This document shows positions 9,042-18,956 of a DNA stretch of 64,000 nt, piece by piece (position 1 is the stretch's first letter; each line of letters begins with the position of its first letter). A program made the translations under genes and the position numbers. This DNA is from CAVTJL01 sp963735065 (GTDB lineage Bacteria; Pseudomonadota; Alphaproteobacteria; Geminicoccales; Geminicoccaceae), in NCBI GenBank assembly GCA_963735065.1, contig CAVTJL010000001.1, positions 1,302,001 through 1,366,000 on the forward strand, read 5' to 3'. The notes under the pieces were generated by a model, which was not told the origin of the DNA, ran no database searches, and worked only from the letters and a program-made list of their open reading frames with translations.

Positions 9042-10265
9042 ATGATCGGACGTTCGCAGCCTGAATGGGCCAGGGGGCCTGGTCGGTTGAGCGAGAGAAG
9101 CCTCGTTTTCGTCATTCCCGGCGATTGGACCCTGCCGACCGGCGGCTTCATCTATGACCGCCGTCTGGCCGCAGGTCTGCGTGACAGGGATTGGACGGTC
9201 CGCGCCCTGCGGCTCGACCGGAGCTTTCCCTGGCCGACAGGCTGGGCGGTGAGGGAGGCGGAGGACGCCTATGCCGGCATCGCCGACGACGCGCTGGTTC
9301 TGACGGATGGCCTCGTCTTCGGAGCGCTGCCGCGCGTGGTCGGGCGTCATGCCGAGCGCCTCCGCCTCGTGGCGCTCGTCCATCACCCGTTGGGCTACGA
9401 GACCGGCATGCGGCAGCATCGGGCTTTGACGCTCATCCGCGCCGAGAGGGAAGCGCTCGCCGCCGCGCGCGCCACGCTCGTCACCTCGGAGACGACGCGT
9501 CGCAGCCTGATCGAGGCCTTCGGCGTCCCGGCCGCGCGGATAGGCGTGGCGCCACCGGGCACCGATCCAGTGCCGCTGGCCCGTGGCTCCGGCGGCCCCG
9601 GGCTGCACCTTCTGGCCGTCGGGTCGATCATTCCCCGCAAGCGCTTCCCCGCGCTGGTCGAGGCGCTGGCGGGGCTCGCCCATCTTGCCTGGGAGCTCAC
9701 GATCGTCGGCAGTCCTCATCGATCGCCGGACGAGGCGGCACGCCTTCTCGCGGTGATCGCGCGGCACGGCCTCGCCGGCAGGGTGACCCTCACCGGGGAG
9801 GTCGGCGAGGACGAGCTGACGCGTCTCTACGATGTCAGCGACGTGATGGTGTCCTCCTCGGCCTATGAGGGCTTCGGCATGGCCGTCGCCGAGGGGCTGG
9901 CCCACGGCCTGCCGGTCGTCGCCGTGGCCGGCGGCGCCGTCGCCGACTGGCTCGATCCCGGCGCTGCCCTTCTGGTGCCCCTCGGCCGGCCCGAGGCTCT
10001 GGGCGAGGCGCTCGCGGCCGTCCTCACCGACGCCGCCCTGCTGGCCCGCCTTCAGGCCGGCGCCGTCCGCGCCCGTGGCGCCCTGCCGACCTGGGCCGAC
10101 ACGATCGCCTCGGCCGAGAGCCTGCTCCTGCGAGCGAGCACCTATCGGTCTCCCATCCGGGCCGGCCCGAGCCGAGAGGTGGCAAGGTCAAGAGAGCGGA
10201 TCGGAGACCGGCAGGGCCATTATCCATCGCGCGTCGACGCGATCCTGGAGCAGCCGGCAGGCTGA
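9042..10265 (+). CDS. Glycosyltransferase family 4 (GT-B fold)
   Basis: About 400 residues. The C-terminal nucleotide-sugar domain is clear: 'LLAVGSIIPRKRFPALVEAL', then VTLTGEVGEDEL, and the EX7E-type segment 'SSAYEGFGMAVAEGLAHGLP', where two Glu residues hold the donor sugar nucleotide. The N-terminal domain begins near FVIPGDWTLPTGGFIYDRRL. The family transfers a sugar from UDP-, GDP- or ADP-sugar to an acceptor; which one is unknown. The ATG at 9042 is used; TTG 9087 is an alternative. The last 15 residues come from a copy of the DUF427 gene end, so the natural C-terminus has been replaced. It is divergent from luxR. Confidence 0.82.
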   Translation: MIGRSQPEWARGPGRLSERSLVFVIPGDWTLPTGGFIYDRRLAAGLRDRDWTVRALRLDRSFPWPTGWAVREAEDAYAGIADDALVLTDGLVFGALPRVVGRHAERLRLVALVHHPLGYETGMRQHRALTLIRAEREALAAARATLVTSETTRRSLIEAFGVPAARIGVAPPGTDPVPLARGSGGPGLHLLAVGSIIPRKRFPALVEALAGLAHLAWELTIVGSPHRSPDEAARLLAVIARHGLAGRVTLTGEVGEDELTRLYDVSDVMVSSSAYEGFGMAVAEGLAHGLPVVAVAGGAVADWLDPGAALLVPLGRPEALGEALAAVLTDAALLARLQAGAVRARGALPTWADTIASAESLLLRASTYRSPIRAGPSREVARSRERIGDRQGHYPSRVDAILEQPAG

Positions 10266-10267
10266 GC
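10221..10267 (+). repeat. 47-bp direct repeat, copy 2 (captured as C-terminus of the glycosyltransferase)
   Basis: 45 of 47 bases are identical to 7989-8035, in the same frame, giving YPSRVDAILEQPAG and a stop. About 80 bases just before it are arginine-rich and unlike a glycosyltransferase tail, so the gene appears to have been truncated and joined to a DUF427 remnant. Confidence 0.85.
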
Positions 10268-10291
10268 CGAGCCTTCGCCCGCCCGCGCGGC

Positions 10292-10639
10292 TCAGCCGTG
10301 GCTCACGATGTTGGCAATCCTGCCGTTCGGGTCGCGCACGAAGAAGCGGCGCACGCCCCAGGGCTCGCGCGTCAGCGGATGGAGGATCTCGAGCCCGGAC
10401 GCCACCGCGCGGGCATGGCAGGCCTCCACATCGTCCACCTCGACGCTGTAGTCGGGGTGCAGGCCCGAGGGGTCGGCCTGCAGCAGGCTGAGCTGCGCCG
10501 TGGGCTGCCCGGGTGCCGCCAGCGTGGCGATCCAGCCCAGGTCCATCACCACCTCGAGCCCCAGCACGCGCTCATAGAAATCACGGCCGGCGGCGGCGTC
10601 CGCCGTGGGCAGGTTGGGCACGATGCGCCTGACGGTCAT
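10292..10639 (-). CDS. VOC-superfamily (glyoxalase-like) protein
   Basis: This 115-residue single-domain VOC protein opens with RIVPNLPTADAAAGRDFYERVLGL in two overlapping blocks and closes with GVRRFFVRDPNGRIANIVSHG, where the phrase FVRDPNGR is typical of the family's last strand. ATG 10639 has GGGAG upstream. It ends just past the glycosyltransferase stop and starts 46 bp after the aminotransferase gene on the same strand, so the two may be cotranscribed. The function is unassigned; relatives include glyoxalases and bleomycin-binding proteins. Confidence 0.8.
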   Translation of the reverse strand: MTVRRIVPNLPTADAAAGRDFYERVLGLEVVMDLGWIATLAAPGQPTAQLSLLQADPSGLHPDYSVEVDDVEACHARAVASGLEILHPLTREPWGVRRFFVRDPNGRIANIVSHG

Positions 10640-10685
10640 GCTCGATCTCCCGGTCTTCTGGCCGTGCCCGCCGCGGGGCCGGGGC

Positions 10686-11865
10686 TCAGCCGGCGAGCTT
10701 GCGCAGCTCGTCCACGAGGCGGCCGATCTCCTCTTCCGTATTGTAATAGTGCGGCGAGGCGCGGACGACGGTCGGCAGCTGGCGTGCCGTGGCGTCGAGC
10801 AGCGTGCTCGATGCCTGCGAGGTGCTGACATTGATCCCGGCCCGGGCGAGCTTTTGCTTGATTGTCTGGGCCTCGATGCCGGCCACTGAGAACGTCACGA
10901 TGGCGGCGGGCCGGGGGCCCAGATCGTGCAGCGTCACGGCCGGCAGCGCCCGCAGCGCCGTCCCGCAGCAGGTCCGCGAGGCTGCGGCAGCGCTGCTCGA
11001 TCGCCTCCAGGCCCAGCCCCAGCGCATAGTCGACCGCGATACCCAGGCCCAGCCGCGCCGCGTAATTGTTCTCCCAGCTCTCGAAGCGCCGCGCGTCGGG
11101 GCGCAGCGCGTAGCGGTCGGCGGCGACCCAGGGTGCCGCGAAATGGTCGATCATCGGCGGCTCGAGCCCGGCCAGCAGCTCCCGCCTCACGTACAAAAAA
11201 CCGGTGCCGCGCGGGCCGCGCAGGAACTTGCGGCCGGTGGCCGAGAGCATGTCGCAGCCCAGCGCTGCCACGTCGACCGGCATCTGGCCCACGGCCTGGC
11301 AGGCGTCGAGCAGATAGGGGATGCCGTGCGCCCGGGCGATGCGGCCCACCTCGGCCGCCGGGTTCACGAGGCCGCCATTGGTCGGCACCCAGGTGATGGC
11401 GACGAGGCGCACGCGATCGTCGATCATGCGCTCCAGCGCCGCCGGGTCGAGCACGCCGTCGTCGCCGCTCGGGATCACCTCGATCACCGCACCCGTCCGC
11501 CCTGCCACCTGGAGGAGGGCCACATAGTTGGCGGCATACTCCGCCCGCGCCGTCAGGATCCTGTCGCCCGGCCGGAACGCCAGGCTGTAGAAGGCCATCT
11601 GCCAGCCGACGGTGGCGTTCTCGACCAGCGCAATCTCGTCCCGGGCAGCGCCCAGGAGCAGCGCCACGCTGTCATAGACGCCGTCCAGCCGCGGCGCCGC
11701 CTCGTCCGCCGCCTCGTAGCCGCCGATGCTGGCCTCGCGCTCGAGATGGCCCACCATCGCGTCCACGACCGGCCGCGGCATCAGGCCCGCACCCGCATTG
11801 TTCAGATGGACGCGATGGGCCACCCCGGGCGTGTCGCCCCGCACGCGGGCAAGATCGATCGGCAT
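10686..11865 (-). pseudogene. Class V PLP aminotransferase / cysteine-desulfurase-like, frameshifted near 10965
   Basis: From ATG 11865, residues HLNNAGAGLMP open the fold; 'VTWVPTNGGLVNP'-like text and LLDACQAVGQ mark the PLP-binding Asp region, and SATGRKFLRGPRGTGFLYV contains the expected Schiff-base Lys. After an indel near 10950-10980 the small domain continues in another frame (PAAIVTFSVAG..., then RASPHYYNTEEEI and DELRKLAG). Total about 390 residues, normal for the isopenicillin-N-epimerase/CsdA-like subgroup. The reaction could be a desulfurase, epimerase or aminotransferase. No suf or moco genes lie nearby. An aldo/keto reductase follows upstream on the same strand. Confidence 0.8.
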
Positions 11866-11904
11866 GCCTGTCCCTCCCGCCGTCCCGCAGCCAACCGACA
11901 AAAA

Positions 11905-12876
11905 TCAGGCGACGCCGGGGGCGGGCGTCAGCGGCAGGTCGAGGCCGATGCCCTCGAGCGCGCCGAACAGCTCGGCAAGCCGCTGCCGGTCCGGCTCGGG
12001 CAGCGGCGGCGCCAGGATCGAGGCGATGTTCTGTCTGAGATGCGCCTCGTCGCCGGTGCCGAACAGCACCACGTCCACGCCCGGCTCGTGCCGCGCATAG
12101 CGATAGGCCGCATCGATCACGTCCGCGGCCCCGCCCGGGTGCATCAGGAAGCCCAAGGGCTCGGCCGCCTCGGCCAGCGCCGCCGGCACCTTGCCCTCCG
12201 CCGCCAGCTCCCGCATCGTCGCCTGCAGCCGCCCCGGCACGCTGAAAAGGCTCCGCACCGCGAACATCAAGAGCGTGCCCACGCCCTGCTTCATGGTGCG
12301 CGGGAACACGGTCTGCCGCGCGTTCTGGCTCATCATGTGGAAGGCCACCATCACCACCTCCCACTCATGGTCGTCCAGCGCCCGCTGCAGCATCAGATGG
12401 CCGGCGTCGTTGGGCGGCGTCTCGGTGATGCCCACATGCGCCACCTTGCCCTGCTGGCGCAGCCTCTGCAGCACCGGCCGCAGCGTCTCGCGCACGTGCT
12501 CGTAGGCCGCCGGCCGCACGGCATGCAGCTGAAGCAGGTCCACATGGTCGGTGTGCAGCCGCCGCAGCAACTCCTCGAGGCTGGCCGTCACCTCCTCGGG
12601 CGTCACCAGCGCCTCGCCCTTGTGCACGGTGACCTTGGTCGCCACCACGATGCTGTCCCGCGGCACCGCCCGCAGCGCCAGCCCCACAGCACCCTCGGTG
12701 CCGTAGGCCGGCGCCGTGTCGATCAGGTTGACGCCCAGATCGATCGCCGCCCGCACGATCCGCGACGCCTCGGCCTCGCTGCGCCCGTGCGCCATGCCGA
12801 GCCGGCTGCTGCCGCCGCAGCCGAGCCCGGCCACGCCGACCCTGAGCCCGGTCCGCCCCAGCATCCGGAAATCCAT
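11905..12876 (-). CDS. Aldo/keto reductase
   Basis: The 323-residue (beta/alpha)8 oxidoreductase has the catalytic tetrad: Asp in 'VNLIDTAPAYG', Tyr in the same segment, Lys in VVATKV and His in LLQLHAV. The start MDFRMLGRTGLRVGVAGLG is a standard opening for the AKR5/AKR11-like bacterial group, which reduces aldehydes or ketones with NADPH. It reads toward the class V aminotransferase with 39 bp between them, so a small operon is likely. A T-run (TTTTTGTC on the minus strand) follows its stop. The substrate is unknown. Confidence 0.87.
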   Translation of the reverse strand: MDFRMLGRTGLRVGVAGLGCGGSSRLGMAHGRSEAEASRIVRAAIDLGVNLIDTAPAYGTEGAVGLALRAVPRDSIVVATKVTVHKGEALVTPEEVTASLEELLRRLHTDHVDLLQLHAVRPAAYEHVRETLRPVLQRLRQQGKVAHVGITETPPNDAGHLMLQRALDDHEWEVVMVAFHMMSQNARQTVFPRTMKQGVGTLLMFAVRSLFSVPGRLQATMRELAAEGKVPAALAEAAEPLGFLMHPGGAADVIDAAYRYARHEPGVDVVLFGTGDEAHLRQNIASILAPPLPEPDRQRLAELFGALEGIGLDLPLTPAPGVA

Positions 12877-13063
12877 GCACCGCCTCCGCTCGCCGCCCGC
12901 CGGCCCGATCGCCCGATGGAAGAGCCAGACCCATAGCCCGGCCCCGCCTCGGGCGATACCGCCCAGCTGGCGCAGCAGCGTTGCAGGCCAAGGGCCCGGA
13001 GCGTTTTTTTGTCAGCTGCTCGCGGCTGGCCGGGGCAGCCGGCTTCGGCCGGCGGCGTCGGGC

Positions 13064-13300
13064 TCAGGCTGCGCGCGCCGAGATCGCCCGCACGATCAGC
13101 CAGGCCACGTCGTCCGGCCGCCGGTCGAGATCGACGAGGCTGCCGGCATCGAGCGGACCCTGCCGCCCGGCCCGCCCGCTGATCGCCAGCCTCAGCCGCA
13201 TGCCGGGCGACATGCCCGGCCCGGCCTCGCCCCCACCGGCCAGCGCCTCCGGCATGACGGGGACAGCCGCACCCCGCTCGAGACGCGTGAAGAGACGCAT
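13064..13300 (-). CDS. Small hypothetical protein
   Basis: A 78-residue frame starts at ATG 13300 with a good GGGAGGGG site upstream. It has no membrane segment and no recognised motif; composition is Ala/Gly/Arg-rich, close to a random GC-rich frame. The ribosome site is the main reason to list it. Confidence 0.3.
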   Translation of the reverse strand: MRLFTRLERGAAVPVMPEALAGGGEAGPGMSPGMRLRLAISGRAGRQGPLDAGSLVDLDRRPDDVAWLIVRAISARAA

Positions 13301-13638
13301 CGCAGCCCCTCCCTCGACGGGCCCGGCCCCACCGGGCCACAGCTTCCATGCTGCGCCTTGCAGAGCCGCCGATCAATCACCCGGCACCTGGACAGCCTTT
13401 TTTGTCACCGCGGGTATGCTTGTCGCCGACGCCGGTCGCCACACCGTCCGCTGCCTCGACGAGGTCCTCATGGGGGACGCCGGCCGGCACCCGCGCAGGA
13501 CCGCCGTCCAATCCCGGGCCTTGGTTTGCCTTGCCCCGCTCTTTCCCCGCCGGCAAGATCACCTGTGGGAACCGGAGAGTGAAAAAAACTCGCGCCAGAG
13601 TTCGGCTCCCGTCCGATCGGCGAGGGAGTACCGCGACA
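13301..13638. other. Intergenic stretch ahead of the sulfatase gene
   Basis: No gene is supported in these 338 bases. A run CCTTTTTTGTC occurs at 13397-13406. A promoter for the sulfatase is expected here but no clear hexamer pair was found. Confidence 0.4.
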
Positions 13639-15508
13639 ATGGACGAGAAGAGCGACCGGGACCCGCAGGAGCGACGACGCAACAGCCTCACGCCCGACCG
13701 GCATCAACCGCCGCAGCCTGCTCAAGGCGGGCGGCGTCGCCGCGATGGGCGCCATGCCCATGCCCGAGCGCGCGGCCGCGCAATCCGCCGCTGCCGCTGC
13801 CGCTCCTGCCCCCGATGCCGTCACCGGCAATCCGGGCGTGGGCCCCTTCAAGCCGGGCAGGACCTACCCGGCCGCCCGCTCGGCGCCGTCGGACCGGCCC
13901 TACAACCTCGTCCTCTTCATCAGCGACGAGGAGGCCTATCATCTGCGCCCCGCCGAGGGCTACGCGCTCCCCGCGCGCAACGAGCTGCAGGCCCGCGGCA
14001 CGAGCTTCCTCAAGCACTACATCGCCTCGGCGATGTGCACCTCCTCGCGCGGCGTCATGTTCTCCGGCTGGCCGCCACAGGTGAACGGCATCTTCGACCA
14101 GATGGAGCTGGGCTACGTGCCGAGCCTGAGCAAGGACAGGCCGAGCATGGGCACCATCTTCAAGAAGCTCGGCTACGAGACCGCCTATTTCGGCAAGTTC
14201 GAGCTGAGAAAAGACATCATCAACGCCAAGAGCGACGTCAACTACTCGGACGCGCTGCGCGACTACGGCTTCGACACCTTCGCCCCCGACGGCGACAAGG
14301 TGGGCGGGCCCGACCAGGCCTATGACACGGACACCTATACCGCGGGCGAGGCCGTGCGCTGGCTCCGGACCCACGGCCAGGCGATCAACCGCCAGGGCAA
14401 GCCCTGGCTGCTCGTGGTGAGCTTCATCTCGCCGCACGACATCATGTATGCCGATGCCAACGCGCCCGGCAGCCAGGAGCAGAAAAGCCAGGTCGGCATG
14501 CGTCTCACCCCGCCGCCGGACAACGCGCACTACAAGACACAATGGAAATTCCCGGAATCGCCCAGCCAGCGGCAGCCGCTCGACGAGCCCGGCCGGCCCC
14601 GCGCGCAGCTCGCCTACAAGATCGGCTGGGCCGCGTTCCTGGGCGAGATCCCGCTCGATGCCAGCGACATGTGGAACACCTACTACAATTATTATCTCAA
14701 TCTTGTCCGCGACAACGACAACAACCTCCAGGAGATCCTGGACACTCTGAGCGACCTCGACCTGTGGCGCTCGACGGCCGTCTTTCGCACCGCCGACCAT
14801 GGCGAGCTCGGCGGCGCCCATGGCGGGCTGCGCGGCAAGGGGCCTCTGCCCTACGAGCAGGAGACCCACGTCCCCTGCGTCATCGTCCATCCCGAGCATG
14901 CGGGCGGGCGCAACTGCGAGGCGGTCACGAGCCACATCGACCTCATTCCGACCATGGTGGGCCTCACGGGCGCCGATGCCGCCCTGCGCCAGGACGTGCT
15001 GAAGGACCTGCCCGGTCGCGACTTCACCCCGCTGCTCGAAAGCCCGGACGCCGCCAAGGCCGACGCGATCCGCAAGGGCGCCCTCTTCAACTATGTGGGC
15101 CTGCAGACGGTCGATCCGCTCTACATGTTCCGCGCCTGCCGCGACGTCGCCGCGGGCCGGTTCGTGCCGCCCTTCACCGAGGCGCGCCCCGACATGACGC
15201 CGCGCGGCTTCATCAGCTTCGTCTATGACGGCCGCTACAAGTTCGCCCGCTACTACGCGCCCGACAATTTCAACACGCCCACCACGCTCGAGGCCCTGCT
15301 GGCCAACAACGAGATCGAGCTCTTCGACCTCGCCTCCGACCCCGACGAGCTGCACAATCTCGGCCGCGACACCGACGCCAACAAGGCCCTGATCCTGCGC
15401 ATGAACGACCTCCTCAACAGCCTCATCGCCCAGGAGGTCGGCCCCAACGACGGCTCCTTCCTGCCCCAGGTCCTGCGCGAGGCGATGGGGCCGCCGCAGA
15501 AGCTATAG
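13639..15508 (+). pseudogene. Secreted sulfatase (alkaline-phosphatase superfamily) with Tat signal, frameshifted near 13700
   Basis: ATG 13639 begins MDEKSDRDPQERRR; one extra base near 13700-13705 separates this from the next frame, which reads INRRSLLKAGGVAAMGAM, a twin-arginine-type signal. The mature protein shows the sulfatase core: LVLFISDEE at the first metal site, the active-site motif CTSSR in 'SAMCTSSRGVMFSGWPPQ' (Cys to be matured to formylglycine), and RTADHGELGGAHG at the second metal site. At about 610 residues it is a typical arylsulfatase-family enzyme, likely periplasmic. No formylglycine-generating enzyme is in the window. The substrate is unknown. The lesion affects only export, since the catalytic domain (from 13745) is open. 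Confidence 0.82.
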
Positions 15509-15632
15509 GGTTCGAGGGTAAGGCGCTCGGTGCATGGGCCAGGGGCCGCTGCCCTCCGATAATCAGCGTGAATTGGCCTGATCGAGGGATCCTACTTGGC
15601 ATGTGTCGCGACAAGCACAGGGCCACCCCGTG

Positions 15633-17129
15633 TCAGGCGACAGCCACCGCGGTGGCCATGAACTCGGGCCCCTCGAGCAGCGCGTCTCCCTGCCATGCGC
15701 CGATGTCGCCGCCCGCGGGGTGGGACCAGTCCGTGCCGTCGGGGAGGGTGACGTGGAGCTCTGCGGCCTTGCGCCGGCAGGGGCTCTTCCTCGCCAGACG
15801 TAGGTCCCCGGCGAAGGGATCACGAAACAGTGGGTCGCCAGCAAGGCCGTTCTCGATCGGGTAGCCGGCCGCGACGAGCGCCGCGGGCCAAGTCGGATGC
15901 GCGACCAAGTCGTTACGCACGGCTATCGCGTCGGCGCGCCAGGCGGTCGTGAAGCGGCTCTCCACGTCGGCAGGGAGGGCCGCGAGGTCGCCGAACACGC
16001 CAACGTCCTCTCTATATCCCGGATCGCCAGGGGCGGCGAGGCGCAGCGCGTTGTTTTGGAACAGGAACCTCGTCAGGAAACCCTTGGAGATATAGTCGCC
16101 GAATGTCGAGATGCTGTTGTTGAAGAAGAAATGACGGCCCCGCGATGGGCTGATCGACTTCGCCGTCTTGAAGAGCGAGCCGCCGCGATGCTTGTCGAAC
16201 GCCGGACCTGGGAGAGTATGGTACCAGATCTGGTTTGCGAAGATGTAGAAGAACCCGGAGCGCTTCTGCTCGAATGAGAAGCATTTATAGCTGTTGATCA
16301 CATCGTTATGGTGAAACCACCAGTTGTGGGCGCATTCCTCAGGCTCGAAGACGTTATCGCGTATGTCCCGGAACCTGCAGTGCGATACCTCGACGTCGCG
16401 GCACAGATCCTGATCGTCGTGAGTGTTGAAGAGGTGGACGGCATTGAAGGCCGAGCTGACGGTGCAGCGTCTGATCCGGACCCCGCCGCGGATGTCGCGA
16501 CCGCGGAAGAAGTCGCCGTCGAACAATCTCCAGTCGTTCTGGACATCGACCAGCCCGTCCTCGGGGTCGGTCGGATCACCATGAATCCGCCTCCACGCGA
16601 TCTGCTGCCAGATCCGGCCCGGGACGCGATCCTGCTCCCATTCGCAATCCTCAATCGTGATGCCCGAGGTGTCGCGCCCGAGGGCGCCGATCGCGAAGGC
16701 GCCGTCCTGCAGCCACGCGCCGGCGATCCGGATGTCGCGTACGTCCTCGAGCGCGATGAGCGTGGGCCAGCTGCCGCGGATCGCGAGGCCGCGCAGCTCG
16801 ACATGGCGGCAGCGCCTGAGCGACAGCTGGCCCTTGTGCATCCATGGCCACAGGCCCGGATAGGAGCGCTTGGGTTCGCCGGGCACGAGTCCCTCGTATA
16901 GGTCCCGTGCCAGGTGGTTGGCTTCGATGCGATAGCCGTCGGCCGTCATGCCGCCGTCGAGGACGGCACCCGGCTCGGCCCGCAGCACGATCGGCTCGGT
17001 AACGGTGCCCTTACAGTCCTCCATGGTCAGGCGGGCTTTGTAGGTGCCGGGCTGGAGGACGATCTCGTCGCCCGCCCGAGCCTCGTTCAGCCTCGCCTGG
17101 ATCGTGTCGGGTGTCACGCGAATAGACAT
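15633..17129 (-). CDS. Right-handed parallel beta-helix repeat protein
   Basis: The 498-residue product opens with 'TPDTIQARLNEARAGDEIVLQPGTYKA' spread over two blocks, the usual N-terminal cap of pectate-lyase-like parallel beta-helices, followed by repeated short strands with NN/DN turns ('ITIEDCEWE', 'VRIRRCTVSSAFNAVHLF', 'VEVSHCRFRDIRDNVFEPE'). No signal peptide is visible, although a GTG at 17177 would add 16 residues. Such proteins often bind or cleave polysaccharides; acidic patches (DIRDNVFEPEEC) could be an active site but are not diagnostic. Its G+C is visibly lower than that of its neighbours, suggesting acquisition. It stands alone, convergent with the sulfatase. Confidence 0.75.
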   Translation of the reverse strand: MSIRVTPDTIQARLNEARAGDEIVLQPGTYKARLTMEDCKGTVTEPIVLRAEPGAVLDGGMTADGYRIEANHLARDLYEGLVPGEPKRSYPGLWPWMHKGQLSLRRCRHVELRGLAIRGSWPTLIALEDVRDIRIAGAWLQDGAFAIGALGRDTSGITIEDCEWEQDRVPGRIWQQIAWRRIHGDPTDPEDGLVDVQNDWRLFDGDFFRGRDIRGGVRIRRCTVSSAFNAVHLFNTHDDQDLCRDVEVSHCRFRDIRDNVFEPEECAHNWWFHHNDVINSYKCFSFEQKRSGFFYIFANQIWYHTLPGPAFDKHRGGSLFKTAKSISPSRGRHFFFNNSISTFGDYISKGFLTRFLFQNNALRLAAPGDPGYREDVGVFGDLAALPADVESRFTTAWRADAIAVRNDLVAHPTWPAALVAAGYPIENGLAGDPLFRDPFAGDLRLARKSPCRRKAAELHVTLPDGTDWSHPAGGDIGAWQGDALLEGPEFMATAVAVA

Positions 17130-17403
17130 CGTCTCTGTCCCCGCCCCGCCGCGCCGTTCTTCTTTGACTGATGTCACGATGCGCCCCGAAGGATAGAGGC
17201 TGATCGGTAAGACAGGAAGGGTCCTGGTTCAGTCGGCGCAACGGTCTCGTCAGTTGCCGGGCTGCGCTGGCCTCGCCTCATCAAACTGGCAGCGCGCCCG
17301 GCACGACGGTCCGGCCTCAGCGGGGCGCGTTGCCAAGCCGCTCCGTCAAGCAGCGGCGGCCGCTGTCCAATCGCAGTTTACGAGCGCTGAGAAGGGGGCC
17401 GGC

Positions 17404-17796
17404 TCAGGACTGAGTTGGGCCTTCCGCGTCGTCCAAGGGAGTCCTGGCGATACCGGCAATGAAGAACGAGCAGATACTAGCCAAAGCTGCGACTATCATA
17501 AGGCGTCCAAGGGCCGCCCAGCCATTGACCCACATGATCATGCTGCTCTCCCCTGCCAGCTGACGTCGCAACAGCCATTCAGAAATGAAACATCCAATAA
17601 TAACAATTGCATAGAGAGCCGCAAATACCCAAGTCATATACGCTGCGTATCTCGGGTTCCTATGTATCCTCTGGAGGAGAAATCTACTGTTAGGAAGCGA
17701 GTTAAGGAAGAGAATGCTCTGAACGACATGAAAGCCGACGACGACGTTAGCGATATGGAAATATTCCGAGGCAAGGCCGCTTGGTTCGCTTGGCAT
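17404..17796 (-). CDS. Small integral membrane protein of unknown function
   Basis: The 130-residue product starts at ATG 17796 with GGAGAG upstream. It has about four hydrophobic stretches (residues ~12-28, 47-67, 84-104 and 107-123), the clearest being VFAALYAIVIIGCFISEWLL and AALASICSFFIAGIA, with a basic loop between. No family is recognised. The local base composition is more AT-rich than the chromosome average, consistent with an accessory gene. Confidence 0.55.
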   Translation of the reverse strand: MPSEPSGLASEYFHIANVVVGFHVVQSILFLNSLPNSRFLLQRIHRNPRYAAYMTWVFAALYAIVIIGCFISEWLLRRQLAGESSMIMWVNGWAALGRLMIVAALASICSFFIAGIARTPLDDAEGPTQS

Positions 17797-18533
17797 CGAT
17801 AACTCTCCACGGGTAACCGCACAGTGATGATTGCGCCGTCCTTGCGCCTCCGGGGTGTCCGGCGATGATCGATGACGAGCCTTTGCCCACGGCCCGGTCG
17901 TGAGGATACGCGCCCCGCTCTGCCGCAATGTGCGACGGCCGACCAGCTGCCGTCATGCTCGCATTAAGGTCGGTGCCGAGGGATGCCCAGATGCGTGTCA
18001 TCGCTGCTCCGGACGGCGGCGCGCCGGGGGGACCGGTTGTTGTCGTGGCGCTCTCAAAGACGTTAGAGATAGCTCTCACGCGCCGAAAGAGACTTTTGTC
18101 GGTCGGTGTTCGACCTTCATCAGCCGTGGTTCCGTCGACCCGAGATCCGGTCCCTGGATGCCGACAGCCAACCACGTCGCTCTGATCTTGAGCCCTGGCC
18201 GATACGGACGGGATGATGCGCGGACCGGTCCGTCGGCGCTATACGGGTGCCGTCTATGCCCGTCTGAGCGGCAAGACCGACGGCGTCGCTACCCTTGTGC
18301 CCGCCTTCGACCGCTTTCCGCACTTCGCCGATCTCGTCGCCTTCGCGCCGGCGCCAAGCCGAGAGCATCGGCCGTCCCCTCGACAAAGCGTCTTCATCAA
18401 GGACCTAAGGCCCGCGGCGGGCGTGCTCTCCACTGGGCAGGCACAGCAGAAGTCCCTGGCACGGCCGGAAAGTGACAAAAGAAAAGAACCAGCTTCCGAT
18501 CGATGCCCGGCCCCGCGGCGAGCGGAGATCTTA
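17797..18533. other. Unassigned stretch before the permease repeat
   Basis: No supported gene was found in 737 bases. Open frames on both strands lack ribosome sites and recognisable motifs. At 18472-18500 the text GTGACAAAAGAAAA...CTTCCGAT nearly matches the promoter-proximal text of the third HTH gene (39683-39711, minus strand). This hints that a fragment of the same repeated element lies here. Confidence 0.4.
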
Positions 18534-18785
18534 CCCCCTCAAACCCCCCGCCGCTTCTGGTTCAGGCTGTCGAGCAGCACGGCACCGAAGATCACCGCAC
18601 CCTGGATGAACTGGACCCAGAAGGGTTGGACGTTTTTGAGCGTCAGGCCGTTGTTGATGAGGCCGATGATGAGGACGCCCAGGAGGGTGCCGAGCATCGA
18701 GCCCTTGCCGCCGAAGAGGCTGGCGCCGCCGATCACGACGGCGGCGATGGCGTTGAGCTCGAGGCCCTCGGCGGCGATGGGCTGG
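18534..18785 (-). repeat. 252-bp duplicate of the ABC permease 3' end (copy A)
   Basis: Identical to 19690-19941 at 248 of 252 positions, 1156 bp away and in the same orientation. It codes the last ~80 permease residues including the stop, but has no start region, so it is a non-functional copy. Its inner edge joins directly to a truncated methyltransferase fragment at 18786. Confidence 0.95.
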
Positions 18786-18956
18786 AATTACGGTGCCAGT
18801 GCACTAATTCGATGCCCGCCGCAACTCGATCGGCCTGAGGCTCGATCGCCGGACGGACGAGCGGATCTCGCTTGCCGCAGCCAAGGTCGAGCACGGTGCG
18901 CGCCGCACGGCTTCGCGCGCATCCGCCAGGCGTTGCTCGTGTAGCCACGGGGTCAC
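18786..18956 (-). pseudogene. Truncated class I methyltransferase N-terminus (Hen1-like)
   Basis: A GTG at 18956 with GGAGG upstream overlaps the stop of the preceding methyltransferase (GTGA) and begins VTPWLHEQRLADAREAV; after a small indel it continues TVLDLGCGKRDPLV and IEPQADRVAAGIEL. The combination of LHEQR with the SAM motif I (VLDLGCG) and GIE resembles the bacterial 3'-terminal RNA ribose methyltransferase Hen1 catalytic half. Only about 55 residues remain before the text switches to the permease duplicate. The Hen1 label is a pattern judgement; other class I methyltransferases are possible. Confidence 0.5.

Noticed and set aside
13688..15355. 555-codon minus-strand frame opposite the sulfatase
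   Set aside because: Shadow composition; the plus-strand frame has the complete sulfatase motifs.
18150..18330. Possible IS5-type transposase text (NHVALILSPG)
   Set aside because: Too short, no catalytic motif, frame broken on both sides.
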